A DNA stretch of 64,000 nt from Novosphingobium mangrovisedimenti (lineage in GTDB: Bacteria > Pseudomonadota > Alphaproteobacteria > Sphingomonadales > Sphingomonadaceae). Each line of letters begins with the position of its first letter. Positions within the stretch are counted from its first letter, which is position 1. The notes beneath the pieces are model-generated. The model worked only from the letters and a program-made list of their open reading frames with translations. It was not told where the DNA came from and ran no database searches. Of the stretch, positions 43,308 to 52,367 are shown in pieces. The DNA is taken from contig NZ_JANZXA010000014.1 in the NCBI RefSeq assembly GCF_025153475.1, forward strand, positions 1 to 64,000. Direction: 5' to 3'. Made by a program: the position numbers and the translations under genes.

Positions 43308-44017
43308 GCGAAAAGAACCAGTGCGGCCAGAGTGGTCGTTTCGACCAGTTCGATCCCGGCGCCATGGCCATCGCCCGAGATGCCGCCGATGCACTGGCGC
43401 AGCCAGATGCCCCAGACGGTTATGGCAGCGGGGGCCTGCAGCAGTGCAGGCGTGGTCCACCACGCCGAAGCACCCAGCACGAGGAACCAGACGGCGCAGA
43501 CAGGCCAGTTTGCCCCGGCCCCGAAGCTGGTTCCCATTCCCCGATGAAGGGGCGGCAGGGTCAGCGTCCAGAGCATCGGTCCGATCCTTGCCGCGATCGG
43601 CACAGCCACCAGCGCGGCGAGGGGGACCGTATCCATCGCCAGACGCAGCAGGACCAGCTTGGCGATCAGCTGCAGGCCGATCGCGGTGACGCCGAAGCTG
43701 CCGATGTGCGGGTCTGCCAGAACCGCCGAAAGCCGTTCCCGGTCTCCGTGGGCCGCTCCGGCGGCATCGGCGATATCGCCAAGGCCATCGAGATGCAGCG
43801 CGCCGGTGATCGCCACCCAGACCAGCAGCGCGGCCAGCGCACCGGTCCAGGGATCGTGGCGCAGGCCCGCCCATGCCGCTGCGGCGACGCACAGGCCGAC
43901 GAGAATGCCTGCCGCGGGAAACCAGCGTATCGCCCGCGCAAAGTCCCGTTCGCTCGCGGCGATGGCGGGCAGCGGCAGACGCGTCATGAACTGCACGGCG
44001 AGGACCAGCGCCTTCAT
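43304..44017 (-). CDS. cobS: Adenosylcobinamide-GDP ribazoletransferase
   Basis: 237-residue polytopic membrane protein. FMTRLPLP near the start, then GALHLDGLGDIADAAGAAHGDRER (core motif HLDGLGDIADA) supplies the acidic residues for metal-GDP binding. It joins alpha-ribazole to adenosylcobinamide-GDP, the last assembly step. Both ends overlap neighbours by four bases. Confidence 0.9.
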   Translation of the reverse strand: MKALVLAVQFMTRLPLPAIAASERDFARAIRWFPAAGILVGLCVAAAAWAGLRHDPWTGALAALLVWVAITGALHLDGLGDIADAAGAAHGDRERLSAVLADPHIGSFGVTAIGLQLIAKLVLLRLAMDTVPLAALVAVPIAARIGPMLWTLTLPPLHRGMGTSFGAGANWPVCAVWFLVLGASAWWTTPALLQAPAAITVWGIWLRQCIGGISGDGHGAGIELVETTTLAALVLFA

Positions 44018-44592
44018 TCGCGATACCCTGTTTCAAGCCCGACGATTTGGCCGGACATCGGCTCTCCGGGCCAGATCCGCAGGGAAGCGAGCGCGCGGTA
44101 GGGCAGGTCGATGGCCCAGACCGCGCGATGGTCCAGCCCGGTCAGCACCGAAAGCGCGGCGCGCATGGCACCGGCATGGGTGACAACCAGCGTTTCCGTT
44201 TCGAGCCCGGCCAGACCCTCGCGCACGCGCCTGCACAAGTCCGACCAGCGTTCCCCCCGCGGCGGCGGATTGGCATCGGGGTCTTCCCAGAAGCGGGAAA
44301 GCGCCGTTTCATCGATGTCCTCTGGCGAAAGCCCGTCCCACGCGCCGAAATCCAGTTCGCGCCAGCACGGATCGCGCAGGAACGGCACGTCCAGCCATTC
44401 GGCGAGGTGCGCGGCCTGCAGGCCAGTGCGGCGCAAGTCCGAGCTGACGATCGCGCGGACCGGCAGCTGCGCCACCCGGCCCAGCATGACCGGGCATTCG
44501 GGCACAAGCGGCGGCTCGTCCAGATGGCCCAGCAGCAGCCCGGTCCGGGCCGGCGGGCCGTGCCGCAGCAGATGGACGATGCGCGCGTTCAC
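44014..44592 (-). CDS. Alpha-ribazole-5'-phosphate phosphatase-like histidine phosphatase
   Basis: 192 residues from the GTG at 44592 (the frame above it lacks family similarity). LLRHGPPAR is the RHG motif of the histidine phosphatase superfamily; SSDLRRTGLQAAHLAE and VVTHAGAMRAAL complete the active site. In this operon it most likely removes the phosphate from alpha-ribazole phosphate or adenosylcobalamin phosphate. The start overlaps the cobT stop (GTGA). Confidence 0.82.
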   Translation of the reverse strand: MNARIVHLLRHGPPARTGLLLGHLDEPPLVPECPVMLGRVAQLPVRAIVSSDLRRTGLQAAHLAEWLDVPFLRDPCWRELDFGAWDGLSPEDIDETALSRFWEDPDANPPPRGERWSDLCRRVREGLAGLETETLVVTHAGAMRAALSVLTGLDHRAVWAIDLPYRALASLRIWPGEPMSGQIVGLETGYRE

Positions 44593-45605
44593 GATCCGCT
44601 GGCCACGGCGGCTTCGGCGAATGTCGCCATCTCGTTGTGCGTGGCCAGCGCGGCACGGACGATGGGGACGGCGGCGGCCGCACCCGATCCTTCGCCTAGC
44701 CGCATCCCGAGCCGGAGCAAGGGCTCCAGCCCGAAATAGCCGAGCAGCCGGACATGCCCGGGCTCGGCCGAGCAATGCGCGGCGAGGCAATGGGCCGTGA
44801 AGCCCGGCACCCGGGCCACTATCGGCGCGATGGAAGCGCAGGCGATGAAGCCGTCCAGCAGCACTGGAATGCGCATCATCCGCGCGGCCAGGATCGCGCC
44901 TGCCATGGCCGCGATCTCGCGCCCGCCAAGGCGGCGCAGCGTTTCGAAAGCATCGTCGCAATCGGGCAGATGCAGCGCCAGCGCCTGCTCCACGGCGAGG
45001 ATCTTGCGCGCCACGCCCTCGTCGTCGATGCCTGATCCCTTACCGCACCACAGCGCGGCCTCGCCGCCGAAGGCAGCGGCGCACAATGCGGAGGCGGGTG
45101 TCGTATTGCCGATTCCCATTTCGCCCACGAACAGCAGCTGCGTATCCGGGCTGACGGCCGCCGCTCCGGCGTTGAGTGCGGCGAGGCACTCCGCCTCGCT
45201 CATGGCGGCTTCCTCGGAAATATCGCCGGTGGGCCGTTCAAGATCGAGCGGCACGACCGAAAGATCCGCGCTGCACGAACGGCACAGGGCATTGATGGCA
45301 GCGCCCCCGGCCCGGAAATTGGCGACCATTTGCTCTGTGACTTCCACCGGGAAAGCACTGACGCCGCGTGCGGCGACACCGTGGTTGCCAGCGAAGACGA
45401 CGGCCTGCACCCGGTCGATTCGGGGACGCGGCGTGTTCTGCCATCCGGCCATGAACACCGCGATGTCCTCCAGCCGCCCGAGCGAGCCGGCGGGCTTGGT
45501 CAATTCGGCCTGACGCGTGCGGGCCGCAGTGACGGCGGCTTCACCGGGGCCGGGCAGGGCGGAAAGCGCGGCTGTGAAAGCGGCGCGATCGGCAAAGCGG
45601 ATCAT
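44589..45605 (-). CDS. cobT: Nicotinate-nucleotide-dimethylbenzimidazole phosphoribosyltransferase
   Basis: 338 residues. TKPAGSLGRLEDIAVFMAG at the N-terminus, VVFAGNHGVAARGVSAFP, VGEMGIGNTTPASAL and a C-terminal RLGEGSGAAAAVPIVRAA are CobT landmarks, with the catalytic Glu in the last block. It activates dimethylbenzimidazole as alpha-ribazole phosphate. Four-base overlaps link it to both neighbours. Confidence 0.92.
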   Translation of the reverse strand: MIRFADRAAFTAALSALPGPGEAAVTAARTRQAELTKPAGSLGRLEDIAVFMAGWQNTPRPRIDRVQAVVFAGNHGVAARGVSAFPVEVTEQMVANFRAGGAAINALCRSCSADLSVVPLDLERPTGDISEEAAMSEAECLAALNAGAAAVSPDTQLLFVGEMGIGNTTPASALCAAAFGGEAALWCGKGSGIDDEGVARKILAVEQALALHLPDCDDAFETLRRLGGREIAAMAGAILAARMMRIPVLLDGFIACASIAPIVARVPGFTAHCLAAHCSAEPGHVRLLGYFGLEPLLRLGMRLGEGSGAAAAVPIVRAALATHNEMATFAEAAVASGS

Positions 45606-46009
45606 GTGCAGAGGTATCCTTCGGGAGGTGTGCGGGTGATGAAATGGCCCTTCACGCCCTCGGGCCAGTCGGCATAGCGAACGACGCCTTCCTCGCTGGC
45701 GGCGTGATGCGCGGCGTATTCCAGAATGGCGCGGGCGGCGTCGCGGTCCGGCGCGAAATCGCCGAGCACGTAGCCGACCTTGCCCGGCGCGCGGATATGG
45801 ATGACGCAGTGGCGTTTGCAGGCGAAGAGGCAGGGCATTTCCTGCACTGCCACGCCTGCGAGGTCCGGCGCGTCCGCCTGTACCGCCCGCAGGGCTTCGG
45901 CGAGCAGCGCGCCGCCGCGCTGCCCGCCTTCGTTCTCGCGCGCGGCCGCGCTGAGGCGGCAGGTGGAGCAGACTACCACCGCCGCTCCGGCCTCGACCGC
46001 GCGCAGCAT
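45602..46009 (-). CDS. DUF1636 cysteine-rich protein, cobalamin-linked
   Basis: 135 residues. Cysteine clusters CSTCR near residue 14 and CLFACKRHC near 60 suggest a thioredoxin-like ferredoxin fold binding metal or an iron-sulphur cluster. DUF1636 genes are frequent in alphaproteobacterial B12 clusters but have no proven role. It is sandwiched between btuB and cobT with four-base overlaps, so it is made together with corrinoid uptake and assembly proteins. Confidence 0.78.
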   Translation of the reverse strand: MLRAVEAGAAVVVCSTCRLSAAARENEGGQRGGALLAEALRAVQADAPDLAGVAVQEMPCLFACKRHCVIHIRAPGKVGYVLGDFAPDRDAARAILEYAAHHAASEEGVVRYADWPEGVKGHFITRTPPEGYLCT

Positions 46010-47943
46010 CAGAAGCGGCTCCTCAGGCCCAGGTAGAATGTCCGCCCAAACGCGGCATAGCCGCCTGCCGTCTCATAGGTCTTGTCCGCCAGGTTCTCGA
46101 CCCGGCCCTGCAGCATCAGCCCTTCGGTGACCGGCCATTGCGCGCGCACGTCGAACAGCCAGTAGCCGTCCAGTTCGGTGGTGCCACTGGCGCTGTCGAA
46201 GGTCCGGCCCGAATAGCGCGCGGCCACGCTGCCGCGCAGGCCCGAGGGCAGTTCCACGCCAGCCTGGGCATTGGCGAGATGGCGCGGCACGCGGGCAAGC
46301 TGACGGCCATAGGTGCTGCTGTCCGGCGTGCGGTCTTCCGCCTCGATCCAGCTGTAGTTGGCCTCGGCAAAGAACACGTTCCACCGTGCCGAGCCTGCGA
46401 GTTCCAGACCCCGCGTATGGCTCTTGTCGACATTGGCGTAGTGGCCGAAGCGGGTCGTGGTGGTGCCCGGGATGTAGCACGCATCGGGCAGGGTGCCGCT
46501 GGTGGGGCAATAGGCGAAGTTGATCAGATTTTCGGTATCGCGTTCGAACCAGGTGGCGGACACGCGAAGGATCTGGCCGAGGCTCTGCTCTGCGCCCACT
46601 TCCCAGCCCTTGGCCTTTTCCGGGCCGAGGTCGGCCACGCCATAAGCACTGAACATCTGGTAGAGCGAGGGCGCCTTGTACCCTTCGCTGTAGCTGGCGC
46701 GCAGCATGGTGGCGCCATCGTTGGGTGTATAGGCCGCGCCGCCGCTTATCACTGTATTGCCACCGAAGCGCGACTGGTGATCGTAGCGCACGCCGGCATC
46801 GACCGTGAAGCCCGTCGCCGGCGTCACGCGGAGCTGCCCATAGACGCTGTTGGTATCGGCCTTGTGCGGGATCTTCGCATAGGCCGCCGTGCTGTTCGAG
46901 GGCGAAGCGGTGGTCATCCGCTGTTCCTCGCGCTCGGCCCCGAACATGAGCTGGATTGCATCGGAAAAGCTGTAGGTGCCCTGGTATTCGAAGCGGCGCA
47001 CCCGGCCATGCGCGTCGAACGTGATGGAACGAATGTCGCGGGTGGGGTCGTAGTTCTCGCGGTCGGTCATCGACTGCATCACCGCAAGACGATTGGTCAG
47101 CTTCCCGTCCAGAAGGCTGAAATTGAGTCCGGCGTAACCCGACCATTCCTGCGTCAGGCCATAGGCGGGCGAATCGCCTGCGTAGCCGTCGAAGTCGTTG
47201 CGCGCGTCGGAATAGTAGCCGCGCAGATCGAGCGAGACCTGCGCGGCAAGGCGCACGGTCACGGTGCCGCTGGCGGCGCTGCGGCGATAGCCGTCATCCT
47301 CGGTGCCATTGGCGCGCGCCGAGATGCCGTCCGTGGTGAAAGTGGAGCCGGACAGGCGCCAGTCGACGGCTTCGCTGGTGCCGCCCGCACCGGCGCGGGC
47401 GGAGAAGGTCTCGTGGCTGCCACCTTCCACCGCGAAGCTGCCTTCCAGCGCCTTTTCGGGCTTGCGGGTGGTGACGTTGACCACCCCGCCGATGGCATCG
47501 CTGCCCCACAGGATCGACTGCGGTCCGCGCAGGATCTCGATTCGCTCGGCATCGTCGAGCAGCAGGTTGGCAAAGCCGAAACCGCCTGCGGTCGAGGAGG
47601 GATCGGACAGCCGCATACCGTCCAGCACCATCACGGTCTGGCCGCCGTCGGCGCCGCGGATGCGCAAGCTGGTAACGGTTCCGTAGCCGCCGTTGCGCGA
47701 CAGGCTGATGCCGGGCGTGCGCAGCAGGATGTCGGTCAGCGCTATCGGCTGGTTCTCGACGATGGCGGCCTCGTCGAGCACTGTCACACTGGAGGACACC
47801 CGGTCCTGCGCGACGGGAGTGCGCAGGGCGGTGACGACGATACTGCTGTCGGGGGCTTCATCGGCCAGCGCGGCGGCCGGCAGGGTGACAGAGAGGAGAG
47901 CAGGAATGGCCGGAACGGCGGCCAGGCGAATCAATTTGGACAT
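46009..47943 (-). CDS. btuB: TonB-dependent cobalamin/corrinoid receptor BtuB
   Basis: 644 residues with a signal peptide (IPALLSVTLPAAALA) and a TonB box SSIVVTAL (33-40). The plug domain (VLDEAAIVENQPIALTDIL, LRIRGADGGQTVMVLDGMRL, GSDAIGGVVNVTT) and a 22-strand barrel follow, ending in the terminal aromatic RTFYLGLRSRF. The cobalamin riboswitch upstream and the cob genes downstream fix corrinoid as the ligand. It imports B12 across the outer membrane. Confidence 0.9.
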   Translation of the reverse strand: MSKLIRLAAVPAIPALLSVTLPAAALADEAPDSSIVVTALRTPVAQDRVSSSVTVLDEAAIVENQPIALTDILLRTPGISLSRNGGYGTVTSLRIRGADGGQTVMVLDGMRLSDPSSTAGGFGFANLLLDDAERIEILRGPQSILWGSDAIGGVVNVTTRKPEKALEGSFAVEGGSHETFSARAGAGGTSEAVDWRLSGSTFTTDGISARANGTEDDGYRRSAASGTVTVRLAAQVSLDLRGYYSDARNDFDGYAGDSPAYGLTQEWSGYAGLNFSLLDGKLTNRLAVMQSMTDRENYDPTRDIRSITFDAHGRVRRFEYQGTYSFSDAIQLMFGAEREEQRMTTASPSNSTAAYAKIPHKADTNSVYGQLRVTPATGFTVDAGVRYDHQSRFGGNTVISGGAAYTPNDGATMLRASYSEGYKAPSLYQMFSAYGVADLGPEKAKGWEVGAEQSLGQILRVSATWFERDTENLINFAYCPTSGTLPDACYIPGTTTTRFGHYANVDKSHTRGLELAGSARWNVFFAEANYSWIEAEDRTPDSSTYGRQLARVPRHLANAQAGVELPSGLRGSVAARYSGRTFDSASGTTELDGYWLFDVRAQWPVTEGLMLQGRVENLADKTYETAGGYAAFGRTFYLGLRSRF

Positions 47944-48101
47944 GGGACAGGTCCCTTCATGCAAACGGCGTTGTGCCCGCCGGTGGCAATCCGCACGAAG
48001 GAACAGTCCCGCAGGCCCTCCCGGGAACGGGTGGGCACGACATGACGCCCCTCGCACGGATCTGGCCGGCAAGGCGGTGGCTGTCGTTGCGCGAGGGATG
48101 A

Positions 48102-48118
48102 CCCTGCATTTCGCAGGG
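48102..48118 (-). other. Hairpin in btuB leader
   Basis: CCCTGC (48102-48107) and GCAGGG (48113-48118) form a 6-base stem with a 5-base loop. It lies just downstream of the riboswitch on the btuB message and may belong to its expression platform; there is no U tract, which favours translational control. Confidence 0.35.
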
Positions 48119-48157
48119 CCCTCGAACACCCGGTGCACCCTGCCCGGATGAAGAACG

Positions 48158-48340
48158 ACTGCGTCAGGCAGGTCTCCTGGCTTGCGGGTCAGGGCCGGTC
48201 CGGCCGCCTTCTCAGGACGTTTCGGTCCCAATGGCGTAGTGGCCGGATGGCTCGCCGCTTACAGTTGCAGGGGCAGCCCGGGTTTCTCACCCGGTTCCCT
48301 TTTGATCCCTTGTCGGGGAACCTGTCGCGGCGCGGCAATT
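48158..48340 (-). promoter_or_regulatory. Cobalamin riboswitch of the btuB-cob operon
   Basis: On the minus strand the order is GGTTCCC, AAAAGGGAA, GGTGAGAAACCCGGGC, TGCCCCTGCAACTGTAAG, GCCACT, CCTGAGAAGGCGG, and the B12 box AGCCAGGAGACCTGCC (48167-48182). All conserved cobalamin-aptamer elements are present. Binding of adenosylcobalamin should shut off btuB and the downstream assembly genes. Confidence 0.93.
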
Positions 48341-48410
48341 ATCGTGCAGGCAGGCTGTGTGCAAGTGCAATATGCTTGCGGAGCGGGGCAATCTCGCTTA
48401 GTCGTGGGTG

Positions 48411-48592
48411 TGTATCGGGTGCCCGAGAGGGCTTAATCGGGAAGTCCGGACGGTGGCGAAAGCTGCCTGAGCCGGCACTGCTCCCGCAACTGTGACCGGT
48501 GAGCGCATCGCCAGATGCCATTGGGAGTTTTCCTCCCGAGAAGGCGGCGAAAAGCGCGGCGAACCGGAAGTCAGGAAACCGGCCCGATGCCG
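48411..48592 (+). promoter_or_regulatory. Cobalamin riboswitch of the btuM-cobO-cobB operon
   Basis: Rightward elements are GGGTGCCCGAGAGGGC, a GGGAAGTCCGG stretch, CACTGCTCCCGCAACTGTGA, GCCATTGGGAG, CCCGAGAAGGCGG and the B12 box AGTCAGGAAACCGGCC (48569-48584). It is a second, independent aptamer, about 70 bases from the leftward one, so B12 level controls both directions. Confidence 0.9.
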
Positions 48593-48724
48593 TCGTTCCT
48601 TCGCGCGGGCGGGATGAACCGGGCGGACGAGGGCCTCGCTGATGCGGGGATATTCCCTTGGCGGACGACATTCGTGTGTCGCGTCGAAGGGAGCCTGTGA
48701 AGTCATGCCGAACTGCTGAACCTT

Positions 48725-48773
48725 CCGGGGCTTTTTGCCCCCCGGCTCCCGCGCAGGCCGCCTTGGCCTGCGC
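48725..48773 (+). other. Tandem hairpins in the btuM leader, likely expression platform
   Basis: CCGGGG (48725-48730) pairs with CCCCGG (48740-48745), and GCGCAGGCC (48751-48759) pairs perfectly with GGCCTGCGC (48765-48773). They lie between the riboswitch and the ATG at 48816. They could terminate transcription or expose the ribosome site in response to ligand. Confidence 0.45.
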
Positions 48774-48815
48774 GCCCTGACGCATTCCTCCCGACCTTAT
48801 CCGGAGATACCGACG

Positions 48816-49400
48816 ATGTTTCGTTCCACCGCTTTGCAATCCAATCGCTTCCAGCTCATGGTTTTCGGCATTCTTGCCGCCGTGATGCTGCTTACCCGAT
48901 CGCATGCGCTGACGCATCTGATCCACGTTCCGAGTACCGCGCTCGCCAGCTATTTCGTGCTCGGCTACTTCGTGCGCCGCTTCGCCGGGTTCATCGGCCT
49001 GTTTGCGCTCGGCTACGCGATCGATGTCGTTTCGATCTCGCTGCTCGGCGTGTCTGACTTCTGCTATACGCCCGCTTACGCCATGCTGATCCCGGCCTAT
49101 GCGACGATGTGGCTGGCGGGCCGCTTTGCCGCGCGCATGCCTGAACGCCTGCAGTCGCTGCCCGCGATCGCCGTGCTGCTGGTGGGCGCGACGTTCGTCT
49201 CTCACCTGTTTTCCAGCGGCGGGTTCTACTTCCTCGGCGGTCGCTTCCCTGATCCCACGATCGAAGGCTTCCTGCCGCGCATCGCGCGCTATTTCCCGTT
49301 CTCGCTGATGTCGAGCCTGATGTGGTCGGGTGTCGCGGTAGCGCTCTGGGCCCTGCTGCTCACCGCCCGGCCGGACCTGCGCCGCGAGCATTCGCGGTGA
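48816..49400 (+). CDS. BtuM-like vitamin B12 transporter (ECF S-component type)
   Basis: 194 residues with about six membrane helices and an N-terminal cytoplasmic tip (FRSTALQSNRFQ). Cys83 lies in a loop (GVSDFCYTPAY). BtuM transporters from other proteobacteria are small S-component proteins that work without an ECF module and carry a conserved cysteine that binds the cobalt of cobalamin; the size, the cysteine and the riboswitch match that picture. The assignment is by these features, not by database comparison. It is followed by cobO with a GTGA overlap. Confidence 0.68.
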   Translation: MFRSTALQSNRFQLMVFGILAAVMLLTRSHALTHLIHVPSTALASYFVLGYFVRRFAGFIGLFALGYAIDVVSISLLGVSDFCYTPAYAMLIPAYATMWLAGRFAARMPERLQSLPAIAVLLVGATFVSHLFSSGGFYFLGGRFPDPTIEGFLPRIARYFPFSLMSSLMWSGVAVALWALLLTARPDLRREHSR

Positions 49401-50014
49401 GCACCACGGAAGACCTTACCGAAGAGGAACGCCGCCACAAGCAGCGCACCCGCAAGCACAAGGCGGTGGTCGATGCGAAGATCGCCGCTGCCAAAGTGGA
49501 CAAGGGGCTGGTGCTGGTCCTGACCGGAAACGGCAAGGGCAAGTCCTCCAGCGCGTTCGGCATGGTCGCGCGCACGCTCGGCTATGGCCGGAGGGCGGCG
49601 GTGTTCCAGTTCATCAAGGGCAAGGAAGACGTGGGCGAACGCGCTTTCCTTTCCCGCCAGCCCGGCGTGACCTGGGAGAACTGCGGCGAGGGCTTTACCT
49701 GGGAAACGCAGGACCTGCGGCGCGATATCGCCACGGCCCGTGCGGGCTGGGAGAAGGCGAAGCAGGCGCTGGCCGATCCGGCGGTGTCGCTGGTGGTGCT
49801 CGACGAACTGACCTACCTCATCAACTACCGCTACCTCTCGCTGGACGAAGTGCTGCCGCCGATCCGGAACCGTCCGGACATGCAGCATGTCGTCATCACT
49901 GGCCGCGCTGCCCATGCCGATCTGGTCGATCTGGCCGATACGGTGAGCGCGATCCGTGACGAAAAGCACGCTTTTCGCGCGGGCGTGCGGGCACAGGTGG
50001 GCATCGACCTGTGA
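49397..50014 (+). CDS. cobO: Cob(I)yrinic acid a,c-diamide adenosyltransferase
   Basis: 205 residues from GTG 49397. LVLTGNGKGKSSSAFG is the ATP-binding P-loop of CobO/BtuR proteins, then FIKGKEDVGER, VVLDELTYLINY and VITGRAAHADLVDLAD. It adds the adenosyl group to reduced corrinoid. It overlaps btuM by four bases and the next gene by four. Confidence 0.92.
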   Translation: MSTTEDLTEEERRHKQRTRKHKAVVDAKIAAAKVDKGLVLVLTGNGKGKSSSAFGMVARTLGYGRRAAVFQFIKGKEDVGERAFLSRQPGVTWENCGEGFTWETQDLRRDIATARAGWEKAKQALADPAVSLVVLDELTYLINYRYLSLDEVLPPIRNRPDMQHVVITGRAAHADLVDLADTVSAIRDEKHAFRAGVRAQVGIDL

Positions 50015-51349
50015 CGCAAGCGGCGCGCTGCCCGGCCTTTCTGGTCTCCGCTCCGGCATCGGGGCAGGGCAAGACTCTGGTGACAGCCGCGCTTGCGCGG
50101 CTGCACCGCAAGGCCGGGCGGCGCGTGCGCGTGTTCAAGTGCGGGCCGGACTTCCTCGACCCGATGATCCTTGAACAGGCGAGCGGCGCCCCGGTGCACC
50201 AGCTCGACCTGTTCATGGTGGGCGAGGACGAATGCCGCCGCCTGCTGCATGAGGCGGCAGGGCAAGCGGATGTCATTCTCGTCGAGGGCGTCATGGGTCT
50301 CTACGATGGCGATCCTTCTGCCGCCGATCTCGCTGCACGCTTCGGCCTGCCGGTGCTCGCGGTCATCGACGGATCGGCCATGGCCCAGACGTTCGGGGCG
50401 CTTGCCCATGGGCTCGCCAGCTATCGCGAGGACGTGCATCTTGCCGGCGTGCTCGCCAACCGCGTGGGGAGTGAGCGGCATGCGCGGATGCTCGAAGAGA
50501 GTCTGCCATCGTTTCTCGCATGGCTGGGCGCCTTGCCGCGCGATGCTGCGGCAGCCTTTCCCGAACGCCATCTGGGGCTGGTACAGGCGGCCGAGATCGC
50601 CGATCTCGATACCCGGCTGGACCGCGCGGCGGACAACTTGCCCGCCAGCGCGGCATGGCTTCCTCCGGCGGTTGCGTTCGAGGCACCCGCCGGCGAGGCC
50701 GGAACGCCTGCTCGAGGGCGTGCGCGTGGCCATTGCCCGCGATGCGGCCCTGGGTTTCATCTATCCCGCCAACCTGGCCTGTCTCGAGGCCATGGGTGCG
50801 GCGCTGTCGTTCTTTTCTCCGCTTGAAGACACCAGCCTGCCGGCGTGCGACGCGCTCTGGCTGCCCGGGGGCTATCCCGAACTCCATCTTGAGGCGCTGT
50901 CCGCGAACCGTTCGATGATCGACGCCGTGCGGGGCCACCATGCCGAGGGCAAGCCACTGCTCGCCGAATGCGGGGGCATGCTCTACTGTCTGGACGATCT
51001 GGAGGACCGGCAAGGCGCATGTGCCCGAATGGCCGGACTGATTGCCGGCAAGGCGGTCATGCAGCCCCGCCTCGCCGCGCTCGGACTGCAGCAGGTGGAA
51101 CTGCCGGGCGGGGCGCTTCGAGGGCACACGTTCCACTATTCACGCATGGATACGGAACAGCCTGCCCAAGCCTGGGCGACAACGCGGGATGGACGCAAGG
51201 GAGAGCCTGTTTTTCGCAGCGGTTCGCTGACGGCAAGCTACATGCACTTCTACTTTCCGTCGGCGAGGCGGGCCGTTGCCCGTATCTTCAGGCCACAGGC
51301 GTATGGTTGTGCAGGGCAGGAGAACCGGATGGCCGGTACGGCGGGGTGA
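50011..51349 (+). pseudogene. cobB: Cobyrinic acid a,c-diamide synthase, frameshifted
   Basis: The first frame (50011 on) gives the ATPase half: VSAPASGQGKTLVTAALARL, FKCGPDFLDPMIL, VEGVMGLYDG. Family similarity leaves this frame near base 50701 and resumes in the +2 frame with ERLLEGVRVAIARDAALGF, then LPGGYPELH, the amidotransferase Cys in AECGGMLYC and SYMHFYFPS, ending at 51349. One extra base around GCCGGAAC (50699-50705) explains it. The first frame otherwise stops at 50826 with unrelated sequence. It may be a real null allele, programmed slippage or a sequencing error. CobQ and the lower pathway are intact. Confidence 0.82.
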
Positions 51350-51443
51350 ACCTGCCGCGCGTGCCGGTGAAGGCGGTTTGCTCCTCGTCGGTAAAGTGGA
51401 TCTCCGGAACGGTCAGCGCGCTTCGCTGTTCGAGCAGGTCCAT
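51288..51443 (-). CDS. Possible small hypothetical protein
   Basis: A 51-residue leftward frame from ATG 51443 (MDLLEQRSALTVPEIHFTDE at its start). Third positions are strongly GC, as in real genes here, but there is no clear ribosome site and it overlaps the cobB end. I do not recognise it. The rest of 51350-51812 has lower GC and no convincing gene; it should contain the marR promoter. Confidence 0.25.
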   Translation of the reverse strand: MDLLEQRSALTVPEIHFTDEEQTAFTGTRGRFTPPYRPSGSPALHNHTPVA

Positions 51444-51812
51444 GATCTGATTTCGTTTGCCGTTACGGTTGCCATCCTCACTCTCCTGCCCGTCTGTCAC
51501 ATTGGGGAAGGCGTGCATGGCATCTGGCGAAAGCCTTGGGCGGTCCCTTCCCAGCGCCGCATCTTGCGCCTTGTTTGCCCGGGAATTCAATCTTTCTCGT
51601 CTGAGCCTGTCCTGCGTGCACATGGGGGACTGCTGCGATCGAGATCGCTTTCGGAGGTCGAGCCTTGGTCGCGCGTCGATCTGAAATGGAGGGCTGGAGG
51701 GGGTGGCCGTTATGCCCAATCCTCCAGCCTTGTTCCCGCTGAGACTGGCATTGAAAGCAGACATCAACTAATTACGCGGCCATTGCAGGCAGTGCTCAAG
51801 GAAGCGGATTGA

Positions 51813-52343
51813 ATGCGGGACAAGAAGGAAAATCTGGAAGTGGAGATCCTGCACGGGGCGGATCAGCACAAACCGGGCCCCCCGGGGCCGCAACATATCT
51901 GGTTCAAGTTCCAGCGCGCGCGCGACCGGCTGGCGGCGCAGTTCCGCAGAGTATTCGATCCTTTTGATCTGACCGATCCGCAATGGCGCGTCCTGCGCGC
52001 GCTGAGTGTCGCGGGTGAACTGGACACGATGACTCTCGCCGATCGTGCCTTTCTGCTCAGCCCCAGCCTTTCGCGCATCCTGCGCGACCTCCTGGCGCGC
52101 AAGCTCATTCAGCGGTGCGTGGATGCGACCGATGCCAGGCGCTTTTTCTACACGCTGACGAACGAAGGGCACAAGATGGTCGAGCGCGTCCAGCCGCGCT
52201 TCCAGCCGATCTACGACCGGATCTCGCAGGAGATGCCGGAAGCCGATGTCGTTCAGCTTTGCGAATTGCTCGACCGGATGTCTGCCATTCTCCTGCGCGA
52301 CATCGCCCTGGACGACGCGGCGCTGGAATCGGCCGAGAAGTAG
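51813..52343 (+). CDS. MarR-family regulator (HpaR/HpcR-like)
   Basis: 176 residues. The winged helix lies at about residues 45-120: DLTDPQWRVLRAL, DTMTLADRAFLLSPSLSRIL, then the wing with VDATDARRFFYTLTNEG. The TDPQWRVLRAL block is characteristic of the HpcR/HpaR branch, which represses homoprotocatechuate operons until an aromatic acid binds. It precedes the S10 gene pair and the hpa operon. The palindromes at 52379, 55699 and 63299 are probable targets. Confidence 0.83.
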   Translation: MRDKKENLEVEILHGADQHKPGPPGPQHIWFKFQRARDRLAAQFRRVFDPFDLTDPQWRVLRALSVAGELDTMTLADRAFLLSPSLSRILRDLLARKLIQRCVDATDARRFFYTLTNEGHKMVERVQPRFQPIYDRISQEMPEADVVQLCELLDRMSAILLRDIALDDAALESAEK

Positions 52344-52367
52344 GCGCGCCACGGAACTGCAAACGGT

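Noticed and set aside
42330..44036. 568-residue single frame covering cobS and cobC regions
   Set aside because: Only the last 325 residues match CobC; the front is an out-of-frame reading of cobS, so no fusion protein.
50011..51349. cobB as two separate functional genes
   Set aside because: Each part carries only half of one conserved protein, and no ribosome site marks a second start at the join.
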